DNA of 64,000 nucleotides from assembly GCA_026874595.1 (NCBI GenBank), contig CM049317.1, positions 43,488,401-43,552,400 of the forward strand, read 5' to 3'. A model generated the notes under the pieces. The model saw nothing but the letters and a program-made list of their open reading frames with translations, was not told where the DNA came from and did not search any database. The translations under genes and the position numbers were made by a program. Source of the DNA: Sipunculus nudus (taxonomy: Eukaryota > Annelida > Sipuncula > Golfingiida > Sipunculidae). Shown piece after piece: positions 47,262 through 59,420 of the stretch. The number at the start of each line of letters is the position of its first letter. Position 1 is the first letter of the stretch.

Positions 47262-49921
47262 AACAAGGGACCTATGGGTCACGGCGCTCAGCTGTTATAT
47301 ATGATTAAAAAATATGATTTAGGAATGAGGCATATGCTGGTTTGGTGTGGTAATAAATATAAGCTTTATTATGAGTTGTTGGTGTTTAGCTTATGTATGA
47401 TTATGATATTATCTTTGGAGACAGGGAAGAGGATTGATTTCATTTATTTTATTAACAAATGGAGTACTATTGTCACACAGATTTTGACTTGGCCATATAA
47501 CTTATAAGCAGAACATATGATATAAGAGTTTAACTATTTATTAAAAAAAAATTACAAATATTGTCCCAAATATAATTTTTATTAAAAATAATAAGAGAAT
47601 CTTATGATTTTTTAAAATGAAATATAACTGAAATGATTATTAAAATAATATTAAAGAATATATTCATGAATGCATTCATGAATACATTTTGAAAGTATTT
47701 GCACTGGTATTCATATACTTTCATTTTTACCTGAATTCCAATTCTTTATGCAAGACATTTTATAATGGAGTACATATTCATATTCGTATTTAAATACAAT
47801 TGCAAAGTTTTCCCACCATTACTGGTATTTATTCAGTTTTCACCAAACAATTATGTTGAGAATCCAGAATATACAAAATTCACACATTTAAATTATGATC
47901 AAATGTACCTGGTTTTAATGGCTTTTATTTATATTAAAAAAAAAATGTAATATATTCATTTTGGAATAATTTCACATCAATGTACACACTAGACACAGTA
48001 GGAATCTAGATTAATAATATCAACTGCATCTTTGTCTATCATTAATTTCCTTCATATGATCCCTAATGATTAGTAATGAATAATATGATTTACTTTTTTA
48101 TCATTAAAATTGAACTGAAAAATACCATAGGTGACTGCATGGTGTTATTTGGAGTATGTGACATTCTATCCATTGATACAAGATTCTTTATCATCAGTAA
48201 CTGCAAGTTGATTTCCTGTTATTATAAACTAACAAATTCTTTTTTATTTTTCTTTAATTTGTTATTAAAAAACAATAAAAATTTATTAATTTATTGTTAA
48301 TTGTTAAGTTGTTGGTTAAAACTACTAGATGAGTTGGGTTGGACACCTGGATCAACTGTGGCTGGCCATAAGCTGCCTACCTGCAACAGTGTATGGCTCG
48401 CCTCAAGCATGCATAATTTGCTGAAAGTTCAACAAGGTCAACATACAGGTCACTCAAGAGGGGCTGGAGAGAGTTAAGGTCTGACATGGTCTCATAAAAA
48501 CATTAATAAAAGCTACAATTTTTGGCCAATTTCTTTCAGCTTTCAAAACTAAAAAGCTGAAATCCTTGTGTGCATGATATGAAAATTATATCAACCGTGC
48601 TCACAGGAAACAAATGTGCCATGGTCAAAGTTGGGCAAAATTTAAGGTACTAATTTTATATTTATACTAATAACATATAAAATTTGAAAAATTCAGGACT
48701 AATTTGGGGTATTCAATTGAATTTTGATTAAATAATGTTACATCCCTGGCAAAAAAACTCTAGCTTCAGCAATCCCCTTGTTAAGGGAGTAAATATATTT
48801 CTTGATTTTTTACATAGTGCATTATGTTTGGGCCCATAACTTAAAACAATTACGCATTACTGACATCATTTCTGGCATATGCATAGAGAATGTATAGAAA
48901 AATATGTATATTATATATGATTAAAGTCACATCAGTGGTTTTGATATTAGGCAGTCTTGAAGTGTAACAATGGGTTTTTAATGGAAAAATGAAGTTTTTC
49001 ATTAATATCTCGAAGGTATTAAGTCCTAGTGACCAAATTCTTGGCATGGTAGGGAATTTTGGAGACATCTAATTGTATGCCAAATTTTAGGAACTGAGAG
49101 CTGAAGCTGGGGAGCTGGGCTCTTGCAAACTGCATAACACTAGCTTGATGTAAACAATTTGTTACATGGTGCTTGAAAACTTGAATAAAATCTACAGTTT
49201 TTGATCAACTGGTTTCAAATTTTTGGTGTTAACAGACAAAATGCTAACAAAAACATGCTGCGAAAATTAAATCCACAGTACTTACAGTAAAAAAACGTGC
49301 CATGGTCAAAGTTGGGCAAAATTTAAGGTACCAATTTTTTATTTTTGTTAATATTTTAAAAAATTTAAAAGATTTTGATCTAATTTTGGGTATACAATTT
49401 AATTTTGATAAATTAAAGTTATATTACTGGAAAAAAAGTCCATAGCTTTAACAAGTTTTGTGTTAAGTGATCAAATATCTTTCCTGATTTTTTACAAAAT
49501 GCATTATGTTTGGGCCCATAACTTTTTTAAATTATATAATACAGACATAATTTTTGGCATGTACATAGGAACTATATAGAAGAATATTTATGGTAAATAT
49601 GAGGGAAAACAGATGAGTGGTTTTGATATTAGACAGTCCTGAAGTGTGAAAATAGGTTTTTAATAAAAAATTGAGGTTTTTCCTTAATTTCTCAAAGGAA
49701 CGAAGTCGCAAAGACCCAGTTTTCGGCTTGGTAGGAGATCTTGGGGACATCTAACATTATGCTGAATTTTGGATTCCTAGGTCTTACGGTTTCAAAACGT
49801 GCCACATCTACGGACGGACGGACGGACGGACGGACGGACGGACGGACGGACGGACAGACGGACGGACGACGGACAATGGACCACGACTATAGCTCAGATG
49901 ACTTATAGTCAGCTGAGCTAA
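47262..49921 (+). mobile_element. Complete family A element (2660 bp)
   Basis: Head at 47262-47294 and hairpin at 49890-49920. The interior has no box array and is shared with 13666-16062 plus 23217-23465. It is the uninterrupted reference for that nest. It is flanked by two ~290-bp copies of the same F sequence (46968-47260 and 49924-50209). No coding content; the open frames at 47238-47507 and 13645-13929 are similar because the repeats are. Confidence 0.85.
49810..49873 (+). repeat. (ACGG)n microsatellite, longest in window
   Basis: About sixty bases of CGGA repeats with one CAGA and two CGAC interruptions, upstream of the A hairpin. Confidence 0.95.
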
Positions 49922-50711
49922 AAAATATGTTCACAAGCATTAAGAATAATATTGTGACCTTGACCTTTGATCTTTTGAACTCAACATCAATAGGCTTCTT
50001 CCCCTATTGGTAGGTAAGCCATATATGACAGATGGAAAGTATAGATTGAAAAGTTTGCCTGAAAATTACTCCACGCAAGAAGTGGGTGCTGTGAACTTGA
50101 CCTTTGACCTCAAAATCAACAGGTCTTTTCCCCTGTTGGCAGAGAATTGATATCAGTGCTGTAAGGTTTGGAATAAAAAGTCTAGCTTGAAATGTGTCCA
50201 CAACCTTTTCAAAGAAGTGGATCCTGTGACCCTGACCTTTGACCTTGTGACCTCAACATCTATGGGATTCTTCTCCCACTTAGTAGGTGAGCTATATGTG
50301 AACGATCAAAGAATTGGGATGAAAGGTTTGGCTTAAAATGCATCCACAGGCTTTTCAAAGAAGTTGGTTCTGTGACCTTGACCTTTGACCTTGTGACCTC
50401 AAAATAATTATGGTTCTTCCCCTGTTGGTAGGTGAGCTGTATGTGAAAGATGTGAAGGTTTGGGATGAAAATTTTGGCTAAAAGAATTATTTTTCTGGGT
50501 GGTGCAAACACACCCCATAACTTCCAGAATATAGGTTGCAGTGACCTAATTTCAGGTTTGCAAGGAGATCTTTTTAGAACTCTAAGACTGCATAAGGTTC
50601 ATGGCCCAAGCCCTTACGGTTACGATTTGTGCCCTGCTAGTGGCCAGACGGCCGGCCGGACGGACAGACGACGGACAAAGACCCAAAGACTGAAAGTCAT
50701 CTGAGCTAAAA
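49922..50711 (+). mobile_element. Family F/A element, right segment and tail
   Basis: F repeats at 49924-50480, then an A-core-like part ('ataggttgcagtgacctaat'), a CGGACGG stretch and a decayed A hairpin ending GAGCTAAAAA at about 50711. With 45347-47261 this makes about 2.7 kb. Confidence 0.6.
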
Positions 50712-50840
50712 ACGCTAGGAAAATGTCAAATATGTAATAGTTATAAGGTAATGACCCAGAAAAGTAACAAATTTATCCAAAATATACACCCAATAGCAAT
50801 TCAAGCACCTGTGCTTACAGTCAGCTGAGGTAAAAATTCT
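50712..50840 (+). repeat. Relic of a second A tail
   Basis: 'acagtcagctgaggtaaaaa' near 50817-50836 is half of an A hairpin. Confidence 0.4.
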
Positions 50841-53800
50841 GTGTTGAGGCTAACCCGGCCGGTCAAGGTTATTGGCTGCGGCTGGTTATTTTTTTTTGAC
50901 ATATCTGCAAATTAATATTTTTTTGTATGAAATATCTGGTAAAAAAAAGGTGTAGTAAACTCCAGATCCTCCTTTAAAAAAAAAAATTTTTCCTCCCTAT
51001 CTGATGACTCCCTCACTGATGAGAAATTTTTAAGAATGGCCTTGTTATACCCCTTAAACAATTGAATCAAGTAAGTCTCCATCTCAAGCTGTAAACAAAC
51101 CTGTCTGGTGGGGATTTCCCAAGGTTTCCCCCATATAAAATGTCATACCATTCATCAACCTCCAGCAAGGTCAAGATCTGTTGTGTTTATCCTTGACATT
51201 CATGATAAATTTTCCGTATGGAGACAGACATGGGGCCTATTACTGGTTTCATTAATAGGGCCTATTACTATTACTTTGGGTGTTTGCCTATCAGCTACTA
51301 CCATTAACTATTATTTTCAGTGTTTCATTAAAAGTATTTGGTGGCTATTACTATTACTTTACTCCTATTGCTATTACTATTAACTATTACTGCTTCAATT
51401 AAAACTAGTAAAATACTCTGTGAACGAACAATATTTAATGTGCAAGTACCGTATGTTGACCACTCATTAGCCACACTAAAATTTGTTACCAGCCACTAAA
51501 ATAAACAAGAAATGGTGCATGAATAGTTCACAACTAAATTAAGTGTCCACTGCATCTGATTAATATAAGTTGTTCAAATGTTGAATACCCCAGTTGGCAA
51601 CTGTGCCAGGTAAAAATTGCTGAGGTAGAAATGGCTGAATGAACAAGAGCAGATAAATAAAGAGTGAAATAATGAGCAGGCAAAATACATATGCTATCGC
51701 ATATACTATTTTGATTTTTCAAATTTAGAATTTAATCCTGTTATCTGCTATTTTTCAATTATCCTTTTTCACCTCAGCCGTTTTTACCTCACAAAATTTT
51801 ACACAGAACCGTAGCAACAATCTGGACTGCAGATTTTTCCTGCGATGCTAAAGATGCTTTTCAACAGGGGCTTAAGTAGCTGATACTGATTATTATTATT
51901 TACCTGTTTCACATGACTGAAAATCATATGTTATTTAACAAAATTCAAATTGCAACTGAATGCAGTTGAAAGAAACACTAACTCAGATTACATATAAATT
52001 TCATTTTCTGCCTGAAATCAAATGTACTTCAGTATTATAATGGATAAGTCACTGTTGTCATCCAGTTTCATCTGGGAGGTGGGTTATGATTATAACAGGC
52101 CAACAGGTTTCCATGGAGTATGTGTTCCTTTTTGACTGGTGACAATATGATTGCAAAAAAATGTCACAGGAAAGAAAAAAAGTCACAATTTTAAGTAGGA
52201 AATAGAGTAACATAAGAAAGCCACAAGCTTGGGTAGGAAATAATCTCAGATTTGTGAAAAAAGGAAACAGTTACAATTTTAATCATAATTTCTGGTTGGA
52301 GAACAATTATCATGTTTGAGTTAACCTTTGGTGTTCTTCCTGACAAGGTTCTGACTAGGCTATCATTTGCTTATAAACAAACATCAAAGGGCATGGTTGT
52401 ACTGTGCTTTGCATGTAAGGAGCTATTAGTATCCAGGGGAAACACCTACAATGATGTAGGCCTACCATCAATGCATTGTGGCTATTGTTGTTAGTGAGAA
52501 CAACATGCCCAAGGATAAGCCTCTGCCACCTGTCTTTTAGTCTATGAGCATGAAAGCATGCAGGTACACCTTGGCCTTTTCAGTGTTAAGCACTGCTGAC
52601 TTGCACTCAGACCCCACACACTCTAAATTACCCCACAGGCTGGTAATAGTTAAAAGTAACAGCTATTAATCTATTACTCATCTGCCTATTACTATTACTA
52701 TTATTCATCATGTTTGGACTGCTTATAATTTATTATTGCCTATTACTGATGAAAAGTAATTAAATTATTGCCTATTACTATTATCTATTACTATTACACC
52801 ATGTTTGCAGGAAGAATGATGCATCATACACCCCACCTGGCGCTTCTCCCTACTTTAGGAACAACTTTCAGGCCCAGGGAAGCTAAACTTTAAAAGTGAG
52901 TATGGTTTAGGCACTTATTCCTTTTAGGGTATGAATTAGGCTGAAAAATTTACATGCTCCAGGTGCACCCTTGCAACAAAACCTACATGCACCTAAAGAT
53001 TTCAACATGAACCGTGTAACAGTAGTGAGAAAGCTGCTTGACACCCGAGTGTCGATCATGAAGGGTTGTTTCTCAAGATGATCAACGCATGATTAGATTA
53101 TTAAAAGCCACTAGATATGAATATTTCTATTGACATTATTACAAAAAATAAGTAACTGCATATTCATTTTTTCATTTGTTTTAAATTATAAAACTTGCAC
53201 AGACAGCACCCTAGGTACTATTTCTACCTGCACAAAAGAAAATGTACATGCAAACGTGCATGAGTGCACCCTCTATTTCACATCCTGCCTTTGAATACAT
53301 GTTTTTATCTGTTCTGCCCCAGAATGCATAAGTTTCCCTGTCATACACACAATATTTGATTTTAGACAATTTTTTTGTCAGGTACAGGATTTACGTTCTC
53401 TAGTTTACTTAAGGATTTTATGTAGGTGGTATCTGAGAACTGGATATCTACATAATTTGCAGTCAAGATTTATAATACAATATTGCATAGATGTATTCAA
53501 CAAATGATTATTTATCGATTGGTGTTATGTTTTGGCTTCATCTTTGAAGTGCGTGCACGTTGCATCAGAGGTAAAGAAAAAAAGCGGTGTTTTTGGTGTT
53601 CTTGGGGACTGCCAGTGCATGTGTGGTGGTGACTAAAGATAGTAAAGTGTACTGTTAGATGTATGTAGGACGTTTTGGACACTGACGTTCCCGACTAGGA
53701 CATTTCAGACCGGCCTTTTTGCAAAGGAGGATGTTTCAACAGATCAATATAATTACCAGAAAATGACCTTTTGCTAATTATAATTTTAGTGTATCAAGGC

Positions 53801-54970
53801 CTGTCCACCTTGTTACTGTAAGATATATCAGAGAGACTGGAGGATCACTCACTCACAGTCTCAACAAGGTTATGAGTGTATACGAATCGACAGACGGTAT
53901 CACTATGATGTTTAGGATTCATGTGACAGGGAAGTAAGAGGCAGATATAAATACGTGGCAAACTTAAGATACGAGCACAGAGGCAACTGCAAATAAAAAC
54001 ATTTCCTGTCCACAGAATGTTGTGCTTGAGGGAGACTCTCAAGTTATTCTAGTACAGTCATGCCGATATATCCAACATTTAATCACTCTTGGTGGGTAAT
54101 CTTTGAATAATGGTATACATTTTATTATTGACTACACTTTTTTTTACAGGAATTTTCTTTAGCCATTTCAGAAACACTTTAGCCAGCACGTAATCTTTGA
54201 ATAATATGAAATATCCATATTTAACACTGAGCAGAATTCACTTTTATTTCACAATATTATAGTCTCTTTTTTTGCTTATTCAGTAAGGCTTCAAAAATTT
54301 TCTTTGTTTCCAGGATTCAGACCAACTCCAAGAAAACCTAGCCAGTGTAAAATTAAATTTTGTTGGGGGTTTGAGCCTTGAGCCATGGAGCACAAAAAGG
54401 GTCACCCCACAGATCTTGTACAAGTCACAAACAATTGAAATTACAGCTAATTATATCACAGTTATGGTTCAGTTACTTGTTTTATGATCTTAGGATAAAT
54501 TATGTATAAATGTGTAACAGAGTTACAGTGTGCATATTCATACAGGAGATCATTTGATTTAATACCATGTACCAGCCTTCTATAGTCAGGGTGGGGGTTA
54601 TATTGCAATCTGGTTCCTCGCTCCTTTTTTTGGACAGTGTGACAACATGGGAGGGCCTGGTATAAACATTTTGGTTTATTTCCTTGAAACCTATATGTGA
54701 ATTAATTTAATCTGAGCAACTTCAGCAAAATTAAATCATATAAATAATATTCTGTTTTATAACACATGAAAAAAATTTAAAATTAAATAAATTCCCTAAC
54801 TACCTACTCTAACTACCTACCTTTGTAATCGGAAACAAAGAACTTATTTTTTTAGGCCTAGGACATTGGAAAGATGCTCCTCGCCAATAAATTAGCCAGA
54901 GAAAATTTTTTTTTACGCCAGATCTCCCCATTGCTAGCCATTGGCGAATTGGCGAATAGGCAGCCCTGCG
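50841..54970. other. Mostly single-copy sequence, no gene identified
   Basis: Largely free of the A-G families, so it may be closest to host sequence. Exceptions are the TTACTA tracts and a short piece at about 53660-53740 ('gactaggacattt') resembling the start of B2. Open frames are at most about 60 codons and show no domain. Unrecognised exons cannot be excluded. Confidence 0.4.
51228..51425 (+). repeat. CTATTACTATTAC-rich low complexity
   Basis: Irregular TTACTA repeats, with a similar stretch at about 52680-52800. Confidence 0.7.
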
Positions 54971-55199
54971 AGTCATGACAACAGTACCCGAAGTGCTACC
55001 CTGTCCTGTAGTAGTACATTTGTACTACTACAGGACACCGGGCTGTACCAGTACAGGCCACTGTGCTACCCCTTATCTGGCCAATCATGGAGCTTCATGC
55101 CTGACTAAGAGCAGGGCAATTAGTGTGTCTGGGGCTGGTGCCAGACCTCAAATGATGAGTACACAGTGGTCAACTGATTATCAGCTTTGTTATAATTGA
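54971..55199 (+). repeat. Inverted repeat pair, left copy
   Basis: About 230 bp matching the reverse complement of 57554-57793. The C3 element lies between the two copies. Confidence 0.8.
55002..55037. other. Perfect 17-bp stem hairpin
   Basis: TGTCCTGTAGTAGTACA, loop TT, then its exact complement. The other copy (57726-57761) carries one mismatch. Confidence 0.85.
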
Positions 55200-55228
55200 A
55201 ATATTGAGATAACAGCAACAATGGTTAT

Positions 55229-55337
55229 TTCTCTCCCTCTCTATTTCTGTCTCATTCTCTCTCCCTCTCTTTCTCTCTCCCTCTTTCTTCTTCCCCTCCC
55301 TCACTTTCTCTCTTTCCCATTCTCTCTCCCTCTCTTG
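55229..55337 (+). repeat. CT-rich low complexity
   Basis: Irregular CTCTCCCTCTTT repeats. The antisense open frame here is Glu/Arg-rich only because of this composition. Confidence 0.9.
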
Positions 55338-55872
55338 CAAATGAAAATAAATGCTAATCATACATAGACGTCATTGTATTATCGATGCCATTGTCTGGAT
55401 GCACACTCAAGAAAGACGCCTAATTACAAGTCATAGAGTTCAGATTTTTTCTAAATTTTTCCAGAAAAGTGAGACCCAATTTAAATATAATCATGTTAAG
55501 TTTTAGCTTATTTTCATGATTTTCATGAGAACGGGGGTGATTTGTTTCAGTTACCAAACATTAAATTTATATTGTCACGTGTACTAGTTTCTATGAAAGT
55601 AATATTAACTTAATTGTATTTTATCATTGTAAATTACTTTATCATTCCTTAATATATACTTAAACTTTAAGAACTTATATAAATTAATATTATATTACAA
55701 AATAAGAATAGATTTTTTTTTTCAAATATGATTCACCATATGGAATACTGTAATAACAAATTACAAATCATTAAATTTATTATGAAGATTGTTATTTTTT
55801 TATAAATCATATATTTTTGACACTATATTTTTTTAATTAAACAAATACATAAACATAAGATGCAAAATATAA
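55338..55872. other. AT-rich spacer, no gene
   Basis: No shared repeat or coding signal recognised. Confidence 0.4.
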
Positions 55873-57051
55873 CTAGAATACGGGTAGTCGACAAGCAACT
55901 ACGTGTATCCGCCTAAATCAGAGTGGAACAGGTGAAGTGAGGCATGGATTGAGTGGCAAGGGGAAATAGAGTGAAGTGTTGCATATTAGCATGGATGTCT
56001 GCAGCCAAATGGTCTATGTAGGTTGCGCCACCTACCACAAAATCCAGAAAGCCGTCCAAGTTGTATACATATGCAAAATTTGAGGCAGATAAGTCAAACC
56101 ACTATATGTTTATGAGTGATTTTAGCCCGTTGCAGACAAACAGATGGAGGCTGTGCAAAAATGGTTGAAGGTGGCACCACCAGTTTTGCATATGATAAAG
56201 AGCTATGTGAGAACTATACACATGCAAAACTTTGGCCCAATCGGTCAAACGGTTCCCAAGATATGAGCTTGGATGTCTGCTGCATAAACTAGAATGCAGG
56301 TGGAGCCACCTGTCATAAAATCAAGAGAGCTGTCGGGGACGTATAAACCTGCAAAATTTTAGGCAGATATGTCAAACCACTGCCGAGATATGAGTGATTT
56401 TATCCCATGGCAGACAAACAGACAGAAGCTGTGCAAAAATGGCTGCAGGTGGCGCCACAAGTTTTGCCTATGAGAAAGAGCTATGTGAGATCTATACACA
56501 TGCAAAATTTTGGCCCAATCGGTCAAACGGTTCCCGAGATATGAGCTTGGATGTCTGCAGCGTAAACGTGAATGTAGGTGGCGCCACCTGTCATAAAATC
56601 AGAAAAGCTATCCAGGATGTATACGCATGCCCAATTTCAGGTGAATTAGTCAAATCACTGCAGAGATATGAGTGATTTTAACCCAAGGCAGACAAACAGA
56701 TGGACACTGTGCAAACATGGTTGCAGGTGGCGCCACCATTTTTTGTGTATGTTATAAAGCTCTCCAAGGGCTACATTTGTGCAAAAAAATTTTCCTGATC
56801 GGTCAAACGGTACCCGAGGTATGTGGGTTTATGTGTGGGAACAGATGCACAAATGGACGCAGAGTGCAGAGGAAAGGTCAGAGGTCAAAACAAAATCAGG
56901 GCGCAGCAGTTCACACTTTACCCAAACATAATCCCGGGTTTCGTAAAATTCTGCCCAGTGGTTACGGAGGAATTCTCCGGACACCTACGCCGCGGCGGCG
57001 GAGTGCAGCTGAAAACATAGTATCCGCAAAACTCTGTTTTGGCGGATACAA
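55873..57051 (+). mobile_element. Complete family C element C3 (1179 bp)
   Basis: CTAGAATACGGGTAGTCG start and GGCGGATACAA end, with intact head hairpin, six boxes (three 280-bp units), a CGG tract and a tail hairpin. It lies in otherwise non-repetitive DNA: flanks TATAA|TTACA, again A|T and with no duplication. The 154-codon frame at 56672-57136 runs out of the element and is a repeat artefact. Confidence 0.88.
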
Positions 57052-57553
57052 TTACATAACAGGTATAATAATATGTATACACAATGTGTTAAATAATGTT
57101 GTGACAATATTTTCATACAATGGTGATCTAATTTGATATTAAATTATATAATACTTGATCATATGATAAAATAAAATATAATGTATTATTATAATATAAT
57201 AAAAATTCCTAAAATATATAAACCACTAAAAGATATTGGTTGTTGGTTGGTGCAGTGTGATTGACTTCTGAGTTTTATGCATTTTGAGCATTGTCTGTCA
57301 CTTCCAAGTGACTTTCAACACATTAAATATACTTCAATTTTCATATAAATGGGAATAAATATATGTGAATTTTTTTGGTATGGCAGAGTGGGTCTGTATC
57401 TTCCAATTCAACATAAAAAGTTGTCAATTTGTTTGTTACCTTTTATATTATCTTAAAAGTATAACAGATTCCTACTTCCAAGTTTATCTATTGCCTGATT
57501 TGTGCACACAATAAAGGAGGTTCATGACTCTTGGTGTTGTTATCTTAATACTT
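57052..57553. other. AT-rich spacer, no gene
   Basis: Nothing recognised. Confidence 0.4.
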
Positions 57554-57793
57554 CAGTTATAACAAAACAGATAATCAGCTGACCACTGTGTACTCATCAT
57601 TTGAGGTCTGACACCAGCACAAGACACACTAATTGCCCTGCTCTTCCTATGCCCCCAGTCAGGCATAAAGCCCCATGATTGGCCAGATTAGGGGTAGCAC
57701 ATTGGCCGGTACTGGTACAGCCCAGTGTCCTGTAGTAGTACAAATGTACCACTACAGGACAGGGTAGCACTTCGGCCCCTACTCCGTCATGAG
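57554..57793 (-). repeat. Inverted repeat pair, right copy
   Basis: Reverse complement of 54971-55199 with scattered differences. The hairpin is at 57726-57761. Confidence 0.8.
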
Positions 57794-58094
57794 TAAAGCC
57801 AGGCTTAGGCAGATCGCCTATGCTACAATGTACCAAAATTATAATGTTCCGGCTATAAAAGTGTAAGAACACAAGTATATTTTTATCATATGGTAGCATG
57901 ACATACCATTTTAACATTTCCATGTCCCTTAATCGAATGAGTCGGGTCTCCATCCGCATTCGGCGGCAAAAAGAAAGATCTTTCAAGTGGGGATTTCCCT
58001 GGGTTTCCGAAAATGAAGACGAGATCTCCCTTAACGCGGATCCGCTTGCGGATCCGCACCTTTCCTCCCGTTGCCAATCTATCTCTCCAAACAT
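57597..58094 (-). CDS. Hypothetical open frame, 165 codons, doubtful
   Basis: The longest open frame in the window. Its 3' two fifths lie inside the inverted repeat (57554-57793). Its 5' part covers a CpG-richer patch with two GCGGATCCGC palindromes near 58036-58056. I recognise no domain, signal peptide or clear membrane segment. The 54971-55199 copy of the repeat does not keep the frame as a gene would. Most likely chance or repeat-derived. Confidence 0.12.
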   Translation of the reverse strand: MFGEIDWQREERCGSASGSALREISSSFSETQGNPHLKDLSFCRRMRMETRLIRLRDMEMLKWYVMLPYDKNILVFLHFYSRNIIILVHCSIGDLPKPGFTHDGVGAEVLPCPVVVHLYYYRTLGCTSTGQCATPNLANHGALCLTGGIGRAGQLVCLVLVSDLK

Positions 58095-58327
58095 GGATCC
58101 CTAATCAATTAGTCTTTCTAACTTGACAGACAGTCTAATTTTTTTTACGTTAACAGGCCAGGAGAAGAGGGACTCAGAACACCCGTACTGACTGAAATCC
58201 CCCTATCTCCCCAAACGTGGATCCCTAATCAATTATCCTTTCTAACTTGACAGACAATCTAATTTTTTTACGTTAACAGGCCAGGAGAAGAGGGACTCAG
58301 AACACCCGTACTGACTGAAATCCCCCG
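58080..58327 (+). repeat. 124-bp tandem duplication
   Basis: Two adjacent copies of 'ggatccctaatcaatta..ggccaggagaagagggactc' with only a few differences. Confidence 0.88.
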
Positions 58328-58984
58328 TGATAGTTGTGACTGCTGAAACTGAGGTTAATCTTGTCGTGGTCAGGAGTTGACCTTTTATATTCATACATAT
58401 GCACTAATAATACTTAATTGAGCAAGGTCCCTTGGGGACAACAGCGTACAGAACAACATATATACATATATATGAACTCATCAAAACAGTTATGTGCAAT
58501 TTCCATAATTCACAAGTGCAACAGTACAAAGTTCAAACACATACGGTAATTATTATTTAAAGATGACCAGCATTTTAACGCCGCACATATCTCATCCTGC
58601 AGTCCAGTCCAAGTGGTTATTCTCCCTGGAGATAAACACTTACCGGTACACAGAAGCGGATCCGGGGGGGGGGGGGGGGGGGGGGGGGGTTCCGGAAATG
58701 AACAAGATGATTTAGGACAACAAAATATGGATTACTCATGGAATTATGGCGGAAACAATTCACTCATTATTTTTTAAAAGCCAAGTGACAACATTTTGCA
58801 GTCTCACATGCTACTTCCCCTTCAGCTGTCATTAAATAAATAAACTTACTCTCATCACTAAGAGAGTTAAACTTTAAGGGCATAATATACAGACTTTCAA
58901 ATCATTTTCAAATCTAGAGCACCTAAATAGGAAATGCTGTTCATCTTCTGTAATGATTACACTCAATACAAAGCCTTTCATCAA
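58328..58984. other. Spacer with a G26 run
   Basis: 58664-58689 is 26 consecutive G, preceded by CGGATCC. The rest has no recognised gene or repeat. Confidence 0.6.
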
Positions 58985-59420
58985 ATGGAGTTTTCGGTCT
59001 TGTCCAAGCCAAGCCAAAAGAAGTACATGTATACGCTAATCGAGCAGCTACAGGTTGTTGCGGTCAAGACCTCAGCCCTGTGCGCTCCTTAAGCATATGT
59101 TCTCTGAGCCAACAGTCGCAGTGCCACGCCAAGCCAAGCAGGGAGCCGTAGAGGGTGCCATCTTCTCTCCTGGGTTGAAATCCTTGTTAGAAAGCTACAG
59201 CATCCACAGCCACAAAGCCCGAAGCAACCCGCATTCCCTCCACCGATCCCAGCAGCGGAGACCCAGCCATGCCATTCGAGAGCCGAACTCGATCCTTGTG
59301 AACGACCTTTCTTTGAGACGCAAAGCCCTTTTACTTGCGATTTCGGTCATTTGGACCGTTTAACCAGTTTCCCGGTCGTGCAAGTTTACAAGTTTTTTCG
59401 TCATCGGCAATTTTCGGTCT
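58985..59420. other. GC-richer patch, possible CpG island
   Basis: Stands out from its AT-rich surroundings and is bounded by two TTTTCGGTCTTGT copies (about 58991 and 59411). It contains a 102-codon open frame on the plus strand (59055-59363) with no domain I recognise. A minus-strand reading has an ATG in an AAGATGGCA context near 59160 but ends after about 25 codons. A first exon or promoter is possible, unproven. Confidence 0.3.

Noticed and set aside
55170-55361. Minus-strand Glu/Arg-rich frame as a charged coiled coil
   Set aside because: It is the translation of a CT-rich low-complexity tract.
56672-57136. A 154-codon open frame
   Set aside because: It starts in C3 core, crosses the C3 tail and continues into the flank; the C1 counterpart is broken. 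Repeat artefact.
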